Source of the DNA: Bacillota bacterium
GTDB taxonomy: Bacteria; Bacillota; Bacilli; Paenibacillales; Paenibacillaceae
Assembly (NCBI GenBank): GCA_023386495.1
Contig: JAEWJS010000122.1
Coordinates: 1-14,383, forward strand
DNA length: 14,383 bases
Direction: 5' to 3'
This document shows, one piece after another, positions 1-8,022 of this stretch; the first letter of the stretch is position 1, and every line of letters starts with the position of its first letter. The position numbers and the translations under genes were made by a program. Below the pieces are notes generated by a model that worked only from the letters and a program-made list of their open reading frames with translations, ran no database searches and was not told the origin of the DNA.

Positions 1-584
1 GCCGGCACGGCTGCGTCCACGCGCCCCTCACCCCCGCGCGCTTCCGGCCACAGCCGGTCGGCGGCTTCCAGCACCGCCTCGACCAGCAGTTCCGTTTCCG
101 GCCGGGGGATCAGCACGGCCGGTGTCACGGCGAACGGCAAGCCGTAGAACCACTGCTCGCCGATCAGGTACTGCACAGGCTCGCCGGCCGCCTTGCGCTC
201 CAAGAGACGTGCCCATTCAGCCGCAATCGGATAGTGGCCGTCTCCCGTCTCACCATCATCGGCATTTACGCCGACTGCCTCGTCCGCACTGGTCTCCGCG
301 CCCGAACCTGAGCTGGCAATCCCGATACCCGCCACAGACACACGCTCGCCTGCGCCAGTACCCGCGCCAGCTGCCGCTACTACCGGCCACGGCTCGCGCC
401 AATCGCGCAGCAGCGCCGCCTTGTCCAGCCGCAGCACGTGCAAGAGCAGCAGCTCCGCATTCGCGCGCGGCTCCTCCACGCCGTGCTCGGCCAAATAAGA
501 AGAAGCCTGCATGCAGGCTTCTCCAATGGTCAGGCCGCCCGGCTGTTCGTAGCGGCGCGGCATTTCTCTGCCTTCCGTCGACAT
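1..584 (-). CDS. prmC: Peptide chain release factor N5-glutamine methyltransferase (N-terminal part, cut by window edge)
   Basis: Family function: PrmC transfers a methyl group from S-adenosylmethionine to the glutamine of the GGQ motif of release factors in the cytoplasm. Seen: 194 codons are open to the window edge. An AGGAGG site five bases before the ATG at 584 fixes the start. The N-terminal helical domain covers about residues 18-66, followed by the conserved segment around residues 133-170 (GEPVQYLIG, then LIPRPETELLVE), the typical entry to the methyltransferase domain. The SAM-binding and NPPY motifs lie outside the window. The gene starts 31 bases after prfA, so the two are probably one operon that encodes enzyme and substrate. 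Odd: residues about 69-116 are a Gly/Ala/Ser/Asp-rich, low-complexity stretch that the family normally lacks; the reading frame is intact on both sides. Identification is firm; whether the insert affects activity is unknown. Confidence 0.93.
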   Translation of the reverse strand, partial: MSTEGREMPRRYEQPGGLTIGEACMQASSYLAEHGVEEPRANAELLLLHVLRLDKAALLRDWREPWPVVAAAGAGTGAGERVSVAGIGIASSGSGAETSADEAVGVNADDGETGDGHYPIAAEWARLLERKAAGEPVQYLIGEQWFYGLPFAVTPAVLIPRPETELLVEAVLEAADRLWPEARGGEGRVDAAVP

Positions 585-615
585 GGCGACCTCCTATTCA
601 TGTACTCAAGCCGTG

Positions 616-1701
616 TTATACGGTGGCTGCCATATTCTCGCGTTCGAGCAGCTCAGTCTGTTCCGCCAGCGTCAGCGCGTTCACGATCTCGACCATATCG
701 CCGTTCATGACCGCGTCCAGCTTATGCAGCGTCAGTCCGATCCGGTGATCGGTCACGCGGCTCTGCGGGTAGTTGTACGTGCGAATCCGCTCGCTGCGGT
801 CGCCCGTTCCGACTTTGCTCTTGCGGTCGCCCGCGATCTTCGCCTCTTCCTCTTGGCGATGGATCTCGTAGATCCGCGCGCGAAGCACCTGCAGCGCCTT
901 CTGCTTGTTATCGTTCTGCGACTTGCCGTCTTGGCACGTCGCGACGATGCCGGTCGGCACGTGCGTGACGCGGACAGCGGACTTCGTCGTGTTGACCGAC
1001 TGGCCGCCGGCGCCGCTCGAGCAGAACGTGTCGACGCGGATATCCTTGTCGAGAATCTCGATCTCGACCTCTTCGACCTCCGGCATGACCGCTACCGTCG
1101 AGGTCGACGTGTGAATCCGGCCGCCCGATTCCGTCGCCGGAATGCGCTGCACGCGGTGCGCGCCGTTCTCGTACTTAAGCTTGCTGTACGCGCCTTTGCC
1201 CGAGATCATGAAGATGACCTCCTTGAAGCCGCCCAGGTCGCTCTCGTTCGCGTCGAGCATCTCGACGCGCCAGCCCTGCGAATCGGCGAACTTCGTGTAC
1301 ATGCGGTACAAGTCCGCCGCGAACAATGCCGCCTCATCGCCGCCAGCCGCTCCGCGCACCTCCATGATGACGTTCTTGTCATCATTCGGGTCCTTCGGCA
1401 GCATGAGGACGCGGATTCGCTCTTCGAGCTCATCCTTGCGTGCGGTCAGTTCCTCGATCTCGAGCTTCACCATCTCGCGCATCTCGTCGTCGAGCTTCTC
1501 GGCCTGCATGACCTTCGCGTCATCCAGTTGGCCGAGCACTTCCTTATATTCCGTATAAGCCGCGAAAGGCTCCTGCAAATCCGACTGTTCCTTCGAATAT
1601 TCGCGAAGCTTCTTCGGATCTGCCGCGACATCCGGGTCACAGAGCAGCTCGCTGAGCTTCTCATACCGGTCCGCCAGCGCCTGCAATCGATCCAACATCA
1701 T
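616..1701 (-). CDS. prfA: Peptide chain release factor 1
   Basis: RF1 recognises UAA and UAG stop codons in the ribosomal A site and triggers hydrolysis of peptidyl-tRNA. The 361-residue product has the usual length. Residues 188-190 are PAT, the stop-codon recognition tripeptide of RF1 (RF2 has SPF). Residues 232-234 are GGQ inside GAGGQSVN, the catalytic motif whose glutamine PrmC methylates. The N-terminal coiled region (1-110) is typical. The protein begins with two ATG codons; the site TTAGGGGTG upstream allows either. prmC follows after 31 bases. A near-perfect extended -10 promoter lies 36-43 bases upstream of the start and a terminator separates the gene from ychF, so prfA begins its own transcription unit. 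Confidence 0.98.
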   Translation of the reverse strand: MMLDRLQALADRYEKLSELLCDPDVAADPKKLREYSKEQSDLQEPFAAYTEYKEVLGQLDDAKVMQAEKLDDEMREMVKLEIEELTARKDELEERIRVLMLPKDPNDDKNVIMEVRGAAGGDEAALFAADLYRMYTKFADSQGWRVEMLDANESDLGGFKEVIFMISGKGAYSKLKYENGAHRVQRIPATESGGRIHTSTSTVAVMPEVEEVEIEILDKDIRVDTFCSSGAGGQSVNTTKSAVRVTHVPTGIVATCQDGKSQNDNKQKALQVLRARIYEIHRQEEEAKIAGDRKSKVGTGDRSERIRTYNYPQSRVTDHRIGLTLHKLDAVMNGDMVEIVNALTLAEQTELLERENMAATV

Positions 1702-1735
1702 GGTCCAACACCCCTAATCCAGTTTCCGTCCCATT

Positions 1736-1744
1736 ATTATACCA
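1736..1744 (-). promoter_or_regulatory. Extended -10 promoter of prfA-prmC
   Basis: On the minus strand TGG is followed directly by TATAAT (-10 at 1736-1741, TGn at 1742-1744), a perfect extended -10 element. No convincing -35 hexamer is present at 16-18 bases. The predicted transcript starts near 1729 and leaves a leader of about 28 bases before the prfA ATG. Confidence 0.7.
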
Positions 1745-1817
1745 CATACCAGCCGATTTCGTCCCTCGCCACTTCCGCCCAACCTGCCGCCGCCGCACCA
1801 TCTGCCCGGTCCACGAC

Positions 1818-1841
1818 AAAAAAGGGCGCTCGCGCCCTTTT
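1818..1841 (-). terminator. Intrinsic terminator of ychF (possibly bidirectional)
   Basis: GGGCG (1824-1828) pairs with CGCCC (1833-1837) around a CTCG loop, extended by A:T pairs on both sides. In the ychF direction the stem is followed by six T residues (1818-1823 as A on the plus strand). It lies about 65 bases after the ychF stop. Confidence 0.85.
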
Positions 1842-1905
1842 CCACGTCAGTGCAGCCGACATCCAGCATGAAGCATCCAGCGCCCCAATCCGCCGTCCGC
1901 CGCCG

Positions 1906-3006
1906 CTATACGTTGAAGCGGAAGTGCATGACGTCGCCGTCCTGCACGACGTATTCCTTGCCCTCGAGGCGCAGCTGGCCCCTCTCCTTCGCCGCGTTCA
2001 TCGAACCGGCCGCGACGAGATCGTCGTAAGAGACGACCTCGGCCCGAATGAAGCCGCGCTCGAAGTCGGTGTGGATGACGCCCGCTGCCTGCGGTGCCTT
2101 CATCCCCTTGCGGATCGTCCAAGCGCGCACCTCTTGCACGCCAGCCGTGAAGTACGTGTACAGCCCCAGCAGCTTGTAGGCCGCGCGGATCAGACGGTTC
2201 AGGCCGGATTCCTTGAGCCCGAGCTCCTCCAGGAACATCGCCTTGTCCTCGCCCTCCAGCTCCGCGATCTCGGACTCCACTCTCGCGCTGATCGGCACGA
2301 CTTCAGCACCCTCGCCTGCCGCAAAAGCACGCACCGCCTGCACATATTCGTTGCCGTCCAAGTCTGCCGCTTCGCCTTCGCTGACGTTCGCCGCGTACAG
2401 GACCGGCTTGCTCGTGATCAGGTGCAAGTCGCGAATCAAGAGACGCTCGTCGTCGCTCAGCTCGACGCTGCGCGCCGGCTGGTCGTTGTAGAGTGCGTCC
2501 TTGACGCGTTCCAGCACTTCGACTTCCTGCGCGTACTTCTTGTCGCCGCCCTTCATGTTCTTGCGGCTGCGGTCGATGCGCTTCTCGACGGTGTCCAGAT
2601 CGGCCAGAATCAGCTCGAGGTTGATCGTCGTAATGTCGCTGATCGGATCGACTTTGCCTGCGACGTGCGTGATGTTCTCGTCCTGGAAGCAGCGCACGAC
2701 GTGCACGATCGCGTCGACTTCGCGGATATGCGCCAGGAACTTGTTGCCAAGCCCTTCGCCCTTGCTCGCGCCTGCGACCAGGCCCGCGATATCGACGAAT
2801 TCGAATGCCGTCGGCACCGTCTTGTTCGGCACGACCAGCTCGGTCAGCTTGTCCAGACGCTCATCCGGCACCTCGACGACCCCGACGTTCGGATCGATCG
2901 TACAGAATGGATAGTTGGCGGATTCCGCCCCTGCTTGCGTGATTGCATTAAAAAGCGTCGACTTGCCTACGTTCGGCAAGCCGACGATACCAGCCTTCAA
3001 AGCCAT
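1906..3006 (-). CDS. ychF: Redox-regulated ATPase/GTPase YchF (OBG family)
   Basis: YchF is a universally conserved cytoplasmic P-loop NTPase of the OBG group that prefers ATP and associates with ribosomes; it is linked to translation and oxidative stress responses. Seen in the 366 residues: the P-loop GLPNVGKST (9-17); the G3 motif DIAG at 72-75, followed by a glycine-rich LVAGASKGEGLGNKF segment; NVSE at 207-210 in place of the NKxD specificity motif, as expected for the YchF branch; His114, the conserved flexible-loop histidine; and a C-terminal TGS domain (about 283-366). An AAGGAG site nine bases upstream supports the ATG at 3006. It is a single-gene unit with a promoter in front and a terminator behind. 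Confidence 0.98.
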   Translation of the reverse strand: MALKAGIVGLPNVGKSTLFNAITQAGAESANYPFCTIDPNVGVVEVPDERLDKLTELVVPNKTVPTAFEFVDIAGLVAGASKGEGLGNKFLAHIREVDAIVHVVRCFQDENITHVAGKVDPISDITTINLELILADLDTVEKRIDRSRKNMKGGDKKYAQEVEVLERVKDALYNDQPARSVELSDDERLLIRDLHLITSKPVLYAANVSEGEAADLDGNEYVQAVRAFAAGEGAEVVPISARVESEIAELEGEDKAMFLEELGLKESGLNRLIRAAYKLLGLYTYFTAGVQEVRAWTIRKGMKAPQAAGVIHTDFERGFIRAEVVSYDDLVAAGSMNAAKERGQLRLEGKEYVVQDGDVMHFRFNV

Positions 3007-3053
3007 GCCTTACAACTCCTTATCTCCGTATATCTCCGTATGAATCTTTCGCC

Positions 3054-3082
3054 ATTATACCCGAACGCCCCCGCCCGCACAA
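3054..3082 (-). promoter_or_regulatory. Sigma-A-type promoter of ychF
   Basis: Minus-strand TATAAT at 3054-3059 is preceded after 17 bases by TTGTGC at 3077-3082, a weak -35. The -35 touches the base of the RND-operon terminator. Between promoter and start codon the leader carries two tandem copies of a 10-base unit (TACGGAGATA) at 3021-3040, just before the AAGGAG site. Confidence 0.6.
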
Positions 3083-3115
3083 CAACGAACCCGCCGGCAT
3101 GGCGGGTTCGTTGTT
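3081..3115 (-). terminator. Hairpin terminator of the RND efflux operon
   Basis: A perfect 15-base-pair stem (3081-3095 with 3101-3115) closes a five-base GGCAT loop, 13 bases after the RND stop codon. The tail in the minus direction (GTGCGGG) has few T residues, so the stem itself must do most of the work. It separates the pump operon from ychF. Confidence 0.75.
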
Positions 3116-3128
3116 AAGAGCTCATGGG

Positions 3129-6100
3129 TCACACAGATGCTGATGCCTCTGCTGCCGGCGCATCCTTCTTCGGTCCGCCCTTGCGGGTGAACAAGCGCTT
3201 CGTCCGGTTCGCGAGGCCGTCCATGTACGTGTACATGACCGGGATGAAGAGCATCGTGAACAGCGAAGAGCACGTCAGGCCGAAAATAATCGCGATCGCC
3301 ATCGGCTGGTTCGTCTCCGCGCCTTCGCCCCACCCCAGCGCGAGCGGCAGCATGCCGAGCACGGTAGCGAGGTAAGTCATCATGATCGGCCGCACGCGGG
3401 TAGGCGCGCCTTCGAGGATGGCCTGCCGCCGGTCCATGCCTTGGCTGCGAAGAATATTGATGTAGTCCACCAAAATAATCCCGTTGTTGACGACTATCCC
3501 GGCGAGCATGACTAATCCCATAATGGACGGAATACTCAGCGACGATCCGGTGACGAACAAGCCGAGCATGACGCCTACGATGGTCGTCGGCATCGTGAAC
3601 ATGATGATGAACGGATAGACGAACGATTCGAATTCGATCGCCATGACGGCATAGACAAGGAAGACGGCGAATGCCAGCGCCAGCCCGAGCTGGATGAAGG
3701 CCTCTTCCATATCCTCCGTCTGCCCGCCGACCGAATAGGTGTAGCCATCCGGCAGGCTCATCGAGGCCAAGGCCGCTTCCACATCGGCCGACACGCTGCC
3801 GAGGTCGCGGTCAATGATGCCGCTCGACACGGTAATCAATTGCTTCTGATTCTCCCGAATGATCGAAGCAGGACCCTGTTCCTGCTTGAATTCCGCTACG
3901 GCCGACAGTGGGATCAGCTGCCCGCTCCGGCTCGTGACGACGAGCGTGTTCAAGTCCGCGATGCTGGAGCGGTTCTGCTCCGGCATGATGACGCGCACTT
4001 CATACTCGTTGCCCGCTTCCCGGTAACGCGTCGCCACTTGTCCGTTCAAGGACAGGGATACTTCGTTCATGATCTCCTGATAGGTCAGTCCATAAGAGGC
4101 CGCCGTGCTGCGGTCCACGATGATGTTGAGCTCCGAATTGCCGTCCGAGGACGACGACTCGGGGTTCAGGACGCCCGGGATATCGCTCAGCATCCATACG
4201 ATCTGCTCGCCGATCTCATGCAGCACCCGCGTGTCCTCGCCATTGACTTGAATCTGGATCGGACTGCCGCCCCCCAGGCTGACCATCGATTCCTCGATCG
4301 TAATCTCCGCGCCGGCAATATTCTGCACGGCTTCGCCGAGGGCGAGGACGATCTCGGTCGAGGAATGCTGCAGTTGGTCCTCCGGCAGCAGTTGCACCAT
4401 GACGGATGACGTATTCGTGTTGCCGCCGAACGGTCCGCCGTCGCCGCCGATCGTGATGGAGGTGTATTCGATATCGCCCCGGTAAGGCTCGAGCAGCGAC
4501 GTCACTTCGTCCGTCAGCGCCTTCATCTCATCCAGCTTGTAACCGCTCGGAGCGGTCATATAGATGTTCAACTGGCCGCTGCCGGCCGACGGAATGAACT
4601 CCATCCGGATGAACGGCGCCAGCGCCATGCTGCCGACCGTCGCGAGGATCGTCACCGCGACCACGGTCTTGCGGTGTCCAAGCGCCCACGCGAGCAGCTT
4701 CTTGTAGAAGGCGATCAGCACTTCCAGTCCGCGCTGGAACCAGCTCTTCTTCTTGTTGATCGCCCGGTCCGTGATCATGCGGGCCGACAGCATCGGCACG
4801 ATCGTGATCGCCACGACCAAGGCGGCTACGTTCGAGAACGCGACGGTCAGCGCCATCGGAATGAACAGGTCCGCCGCAATGCCGTCCACGAAGACGATCG
4901 GGACGAAGACGATCATGGCCGTGATGGCCGACGCGATAACGGACGGGCCGAGCTCGGTTGCAGCCTTGATGGCAGCCTCCGTGCGCGACGCGCCCTTTTG
5001 CCGCTCGGATACGATGCCCTCCAAGATGACGATCGAGCTGTCGACCATCATGCCGACGCCGAGCGCAAGCCCGCCCATCGAGATGATGTTCACGGTCTGC
5101 CCGGTGAAATACATCAGCGAGAAGGTTGAGATGACCGCGATCGGAATCGCGATGCTGATGATCAGCGTCGTCCGAATGCTGCGCAGGAACAGCCACAGCA
5201 CGATGATCGAGAAAATGCCGCCGTACAACAGATTCTCGACAACGCTGTCGATCGAGTCGCGAATCATCGTCGAGGAATCGAACATCATAGTCAGCTGTAT
5301 GCCTTCAGGCAGCGTCTCGTTCAGTTCGTCGATTGCTTTGTACACCTCATCGGCGACTTCGACCGTGTTCGCGTCGGACTGCTTCTGCACCGATAGCATC
5401 AGGGCCGGTTCGCCGTTCACGATCGCGAGATTGCTCTGTTCCTTGAACGTGTCTTGGATAACCGCGACATCGTTCACCTTGATCTGCTGTCCGCTCGGCA
5501 GCGTGATCAGCGTATTGCCGATATCGCTTAACGAGTCGAACTCGCCGCTGACGCGCAGCTGGAGCGACTCCAGACCCTTGGTGACGGAGCCGACCGGCAT
5601 CGACCGGTTCTCTGCCCCCAATGCCTGCGCGATGCTGCTCGGCGACAGCCCGTATTGCACGAGGCGGGCGCGGTCGAATTCGACGCGGATCTCCCGCGTC
5701 TGCCCGCCGGATACGGATGCCGAGCCGACGCCGTTCTGCCGCTCGATGAGCGGCACGATCATCGCATTGGACACTTCCTGCAGCTCTTGGAGGCTATGCC
5801 CTTCGCCCGTTACGGACATGTAGATGATCGGCTGCTGGTTCGGGTCGAACCGCAGCACCGACGGGTCGCCAGCGTCGTCAGGCAGGAAGCCCTTCGCTTG
5901 GTCGACCTTTTCCCTAACCTCCAACAGCGCATTGTCGAGATTGACGTCCGACTTGAAGAGGAGCAGGATCAGCGACGAATTCGCTTGCGACTGCGACTGC
6001 ATCGTGTCGACGCCGTGAATGGAGACGAGCGAATCCTCCAGCGGATTCGTGACCAGGTTCTCGATCTCCTGCGGTCCCGCCCCTTGGTAGGAAGTCGCGA

Positions 6101-6239
6101 CGACCGCAACCGGTACGTTGATATTCGGCAGCAAGTCCACGGCCAAGCTGCGCAAGCTGACCAGGCCGAGTGCCATAATGGCCAGCACGACCATGATGAC
6201 GCCGACGGGGCGCTTAACGGATAGTTCTGCCAATTTCAA
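3129..6239 (-). CDS. RND efflux permease (AcrB/SwrC-type, Gram-positive)
   Basis: Proton-driven exporter of the RND superfamily in the cytoplasmic membrane; the Bacillus relative SwrC exports surfactin and gives drug tolerance. The 1036 residues show the standard plan: TM1 at 11-33, a large extracytoplasmic loop to about 335, TM2-TM6 at 339-485, TM7 at about 525-545, a second large loop to about 850, and TM8-TM12 at 852-1003. In TM4 the proton-relay segment reads GMMVDSSIV, so Asp400 is kept and the second Asp of AcrB is Ser401. In TM10 the segment GIVVNNGIILVDY has Asn918-Asn919 where AcrB has its lysine; both changes are common outside the classical AcrB group. The start is a TTG at 6239, one base after the adaptor stop, with a GAGGGGG site inside the end of the adaptor gene, so translation is probably coupled. 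The substrate cannot be told from sequence. Confidence 0.95.
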   Translation of the reverse strand: MKLAELSVKRPVGVIMVVLAIMALGLVSLRSLAVDLLPNINVPVAVVATSYQGAGPQEIENLVTNPLEDSLVSIHGVDTMQSQSQANSSLILLLFKSDVNLDNALLEVREKVDQAKGFLPDDAGDPSVLRFDPNQQPIIYMSVTGEGHSLQELQEVSNAMIVPLIERQNGVGSASVSGGQTREIRVEFDRARLVQYGLSPSSIAQALGAENRSMPVGSVTKGLESLQLRVSGEFDSLSDIGNTLITLPSGQQIKVNDVAVIQDTFKEQSNLAIVNGEPALMLSVQKQSDANTVEVADEVYKAIDELNETLPEGIQLTMMFDSSTMIRDSIDSVVENLLYGGIFSIIVLWLFLRSIRTTLIISIAIPIAVISTFSLMYFTGQTVNIISMGGLALGVGMMVDSSIVILEGIVSERQKGASRTEAAIKAATELGPSVIASAITAMIVFVPIVFVDGIAADLFIPMALTVAFSNVAALVVAITIVPMLSARMITDRAINKKKSWFQRGLEVLIAFYKKLLAWALGHRKTVVAVTILATVGSMALAPFIRMEFIPSAGSGQLNIYMTAPSGYKLDEMKALTDEVTSLLEPYRGDIEYTSITIGGDGGPFGGNTNTSSVMVQLLPEDQLQHSSTEIVLALGEAVQNIAGAEITIEESMVSLGGGSPIQIQVNGEDTRVLHEIGEQIVWMLSDIPGVLNPESSSSDGNSELNIIVDRSTAASYGLTYQEIMNEVSLSLNGQVATRYREAGNEYEVRVIMPEQNRSSIADLNTLVVTSRSGQLIPLSAVAEFKQEQGPASIIRENQKQLITVSSGIIDRDLGSVSADVEAALASMSLPDGYTYSVGGQTEDMEEAFIQLGLALAFAVFLVYAVMAIEFESFVYPFIIMFTMPTTIVGVMLGLFVTGSSLSIPSIMGLVMLAGIVVNNGIILVDYINILRSQGMDRRQAILEGAPTRVRPIMMTYLATVLGMLPLALGWGEGAETNQPMAIAIIFGLTCSSLFTMLFIPVMYTYMDGLANRTKRLFTRKGGPKKDAPAAEASASV

Positions 6240-6240
6240 G

Positions 6241-7293
6241 CTATTGCGCCCCCTCGACTAGCTTCACTAGGCTGCCGTCCGAGAGCGTCAGTTGGCCTCT
6301 GGTGACTACGACGTCCTGCGCCTTGAGTTCCCCGGTCACGGCAGTAAGGTCGCTCTGCGATTCGACCACTTCGACCGCCGTCAGTACCGCGCGGCTGTCC
6401 TGCACGACATAGACGAAGGAGCCGCCGCTCTTCTCGACGATCGCTTGCGTAGGCACGAGGAGCTGATCCTTCGCCAGCTGCTGCTTAAGACGGAACTTGG
6501 CCAGCATGCCGGGCTTGATCGCCTGGTCGGCATTATCCGCTCGCGCTTCTATCGTATAGAAGCCGGTCTCGTTGGTCACCGGCGACAGGTACGTGATCGC
6601 TGCCGCGACGGTCATTGCGAGATCCGGTATGTAGATTTCCGCTTCGGCTTGCTCCTGGAATAGGAGCATCTGCTGCGCGCTGACGTTCGCGCTCAGCGTG
6701 ATCGGATCAAGCGTCACGACCGAGAACAACGGCGCGGAAGGCGATACGTATCCGCCCGCTTCGGCGTTCACGTTCACGATCTGCCCGTCGATCGGCGAAG
6801 TCAGCACCGCATCCTTCAGGCTGCTCTTCGTCTGCTTCAGGCGAAGCATGGCTTGCTCCATGCCGATCTCGGCCTGCGTCACCTGATCGTCGGTCGCGCT
6901 ACCGCTCATGTTCGCCATACGCACGCTTTTGTAACGCTTTTGCTCCAGCTCGAGGTTCGACTGATCGATCTCCAATTGATCGCGGAGCGCAGCGGCAGAG
7001 ACTTCGCCCAATACCGCGCCCTTCTCAACCTTGTCCCCCTTCTTAACATGCAACTTCAGCAGGTCGCCGCCCAGCTTCGGGTAGACGTCGACGGCCGCGC
7101 TCGGCTTCACCGTCCCCGCGATCTCGCTCTCGATGCCGAGCGACCCGACAGCGACTTGGGCGGTCTGAACCGGCGTTACCTTCTCCGGCGCTTCCGCCGC
7201 TGGCGTCTCTTCCGGTGCCGCGCAGCCCGTTGCAGCGACTGCGCATAAGGCCGCAACCACGACAGTACGAATCATTCCTTTTCTCTTGAACAA
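6241..7293 (-). CDS. RND efflux adaptor lipoprotein (HlyD/MFP family)
   Basis: Membrane fusion protein partner of the RND permease encoded just downstream. I choose the TTG at 7293, which has a GGGGAGTGGGAGAG purine tract in front and gives a 350-residue lipoprotein; an in-frame GTG at 7314 extends the frame by seven residues but has no ribosome binding site. In this numbering a basic N-terminus (MFKRKG) and hydrophobic stretch lead to the lipobox ATGC with Cys24, predicted to be lipidated outside the membrane. Lipoyl half-motifs lie at about 60-99 (VKKGDKVEKGAVLGEV) and 162-195 (TSPIDGQIVNV), separated by a coiled-coil hairpin (103-161). A beta-barrel follows (about 198-268) and a membrane-proximal domain closes the protein. 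In a Gram-positive host it would be anchored to the outer face of the single membrane; no outer-membrane channel gene is present. Confidence 0.93.
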   Translation of the reverse strand: MFKRKGMIRTVVVAALCAVAATGCAAPEETPAAEAPEKVTPVQTAQVAVGSLGIESEIAGTVKPSAAVDVYPKLGGDLLKLHVKKGDKVEKGAVLGEVSAAALRDQLEIDQSNLELEQKRYKSVRMANMSGSATDDQVTQAEIGMEQAMLRLKQTKSSLKDAVLTSPIDGQIVNVNAEAGGYVSPSAPLFSVVTLDPITLSANVSAQQMLLFQEQAEAEIYIPDLAMTVAAAITYLSPVTNETGFYTIEARADNADQAIKPGMLAKFRLKQQLAKDQLLVPTQAIVEKSGGSFVYVVQDSRAVLTAVEVVESQSDLTAVTGELKAQDVVVTRGQLTLSDGSLVKLVEGAQ

Positions 7294-7358
7294 AACTCTC
7301 CCACTCCCCATCACTCGAACATGGCATAACGATTCTACGATTGCTTTCCAATAGTCCT

Positions 7359-7367
7359 ATCATACCA
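7359..7367 (-). promoter_or_regulatory. Candidate extended -10 promoter of the efflux operon
   Basis: Minus-strand TGG followed by TATGAT (7359-7364, TGn at 7365-7367) matches an extended -10 element. No good -35 is found at normal spacing. It lies about 66 bases before the chosen TTG start. Upstream (7384-7403) the plus strand has an A/T-rich direct repeat of GGTTaAA type that might bind a regulator, but this is weak. Confidence 0.45.
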
Positions 7368-7433
7368 ATGTTCAATACGTTACAGGGTTAAATTTGGTTT
7401 AAACAATTCGAAACTTCAGCGAAAATAATTATT

Positions 7434-7470
7434 AAAAAACAAGAAACACCCGCCCTGCCCGGCGAGTGTT
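7434..7470 (-). terminator. Terminator of the Calx-beta protein gene
   Basis: AACAC-C-CGCC (7445-7454) pairs with GGCG-A-GTGTT (7461-7470) with one mismatch around a CTGCCC loop. In the minus direction it is followed by TCTTGTTTTTT. It begins 29 bases after the stop codon at 7500. Confidence 0.85.
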
Positions 7471-7499
7471 CCTTGGCTCGTACCACTGTTATTTGCCCG

Positions 7500-8006
7500 T
7501 TACTTTTTCTCGTTGTCCTGAATGATGATCTTCGCCTCCGCCGGCTCCGACAGCGTTGCGCCGCCGGTCACGTTCTTCAGCTTGATCTTGAAATACTCGT
7601 TGCCTTCCTTGGTCTGATCGTCGATGATCCGAATGTTGATCAGCTTCGACTTCTCGCCGTCCGCGAAGGTGAGCGTACCGGTGAGCCCCTCAAAATCCTG
7701 GCCTTTCACGGCCGTGCCGGAGCACAAGCAGTAGTCCACGGTAACCGTGCCGTCGTCGCCGCCTACGCGGTGTACCGTGACGGCTGCCCACTTCTGATTT
7801 TCTTTGATCGCGTAGGCGCCTTGGTGCAGCTTGATGAGCCCCGGCTTCGGATCCTTGACCGGCTTGCCGGGCTTGTCTGGCTTGTCCCCTGGCTTCGCGA
7901 GAGCAGCGCCGCCGAATGCGCCAAGCAAGAGAACAATCGACAGCAGGATCGACAATGCCGATCTCATCGATCGGGCTTTGGCTGACGAGTCGAACTTTTG
8001 ATTCAT
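7500..8006 (-). CDS. Secreted protein with a single Calx-beta domain
   Basis: A 168-residue product starting at the ATG at 8006, which has GGAGGG seven bases upstream; the longer open frame above it crosses the promoter and is not used. Residues 1-37 form a Sec signal peptide (basic start, hydrophobic 18-32, probable cleavage after AALA). A linker rich in Lys, Pro, Gly and Asp follows (38-57), then one Calx-beta domain (about 60-166) with the family hallmarks: an AYAIKEN start strand, GTAVKGQDFE, GTLTFADGE, the acidic IIDDQTKEGNEYFKIKL segment and the closing IIQDNE. Calx-beta domains bind calcium and usually occur in long adhesins or transporters; a free-standing secreted copy is unusual. 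Residues 93-95 are CLC where the family normally has small polar residues. The function is unknown; calcium binding is likely from family knowledge. The gene is monocistronic with a strong terminator and an operator-rich promoter. Confidence 0.85.
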   Translation of the reverse strand: MNQKFDSSAKARSMRSALSILLSIVLLLGAFGGAALAKPGDKPDKPGKPVKDPKPGLIKLHQGAYAIKENQKWAAVTVHRVGGDDGTVTVDYCLCSGTAVKGQDFEGLTGTLTFADGEKSKLINIRIIDDQTKEGNEYFKIKLKNVTGGATLSEPAEAKIIIQDNEKK

Positions 8007-8022
8007 TTTGTATCCCTCCATC

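Noticed and set aside
583..3117. An 844-codon open frame on the plus strand opposite prfA and ychF
   Set aside because: It runs antisense through two well-conserved genes and a terminator; its Leu/Arg/Asp-rich product is a typical shadow in GC-rich DNA.
4528..5823. Long frames on both strands inside the RND permease gene
   Set aside because: They lie inside a conserved transporter frame with complete membrane topology; no start signals support them.
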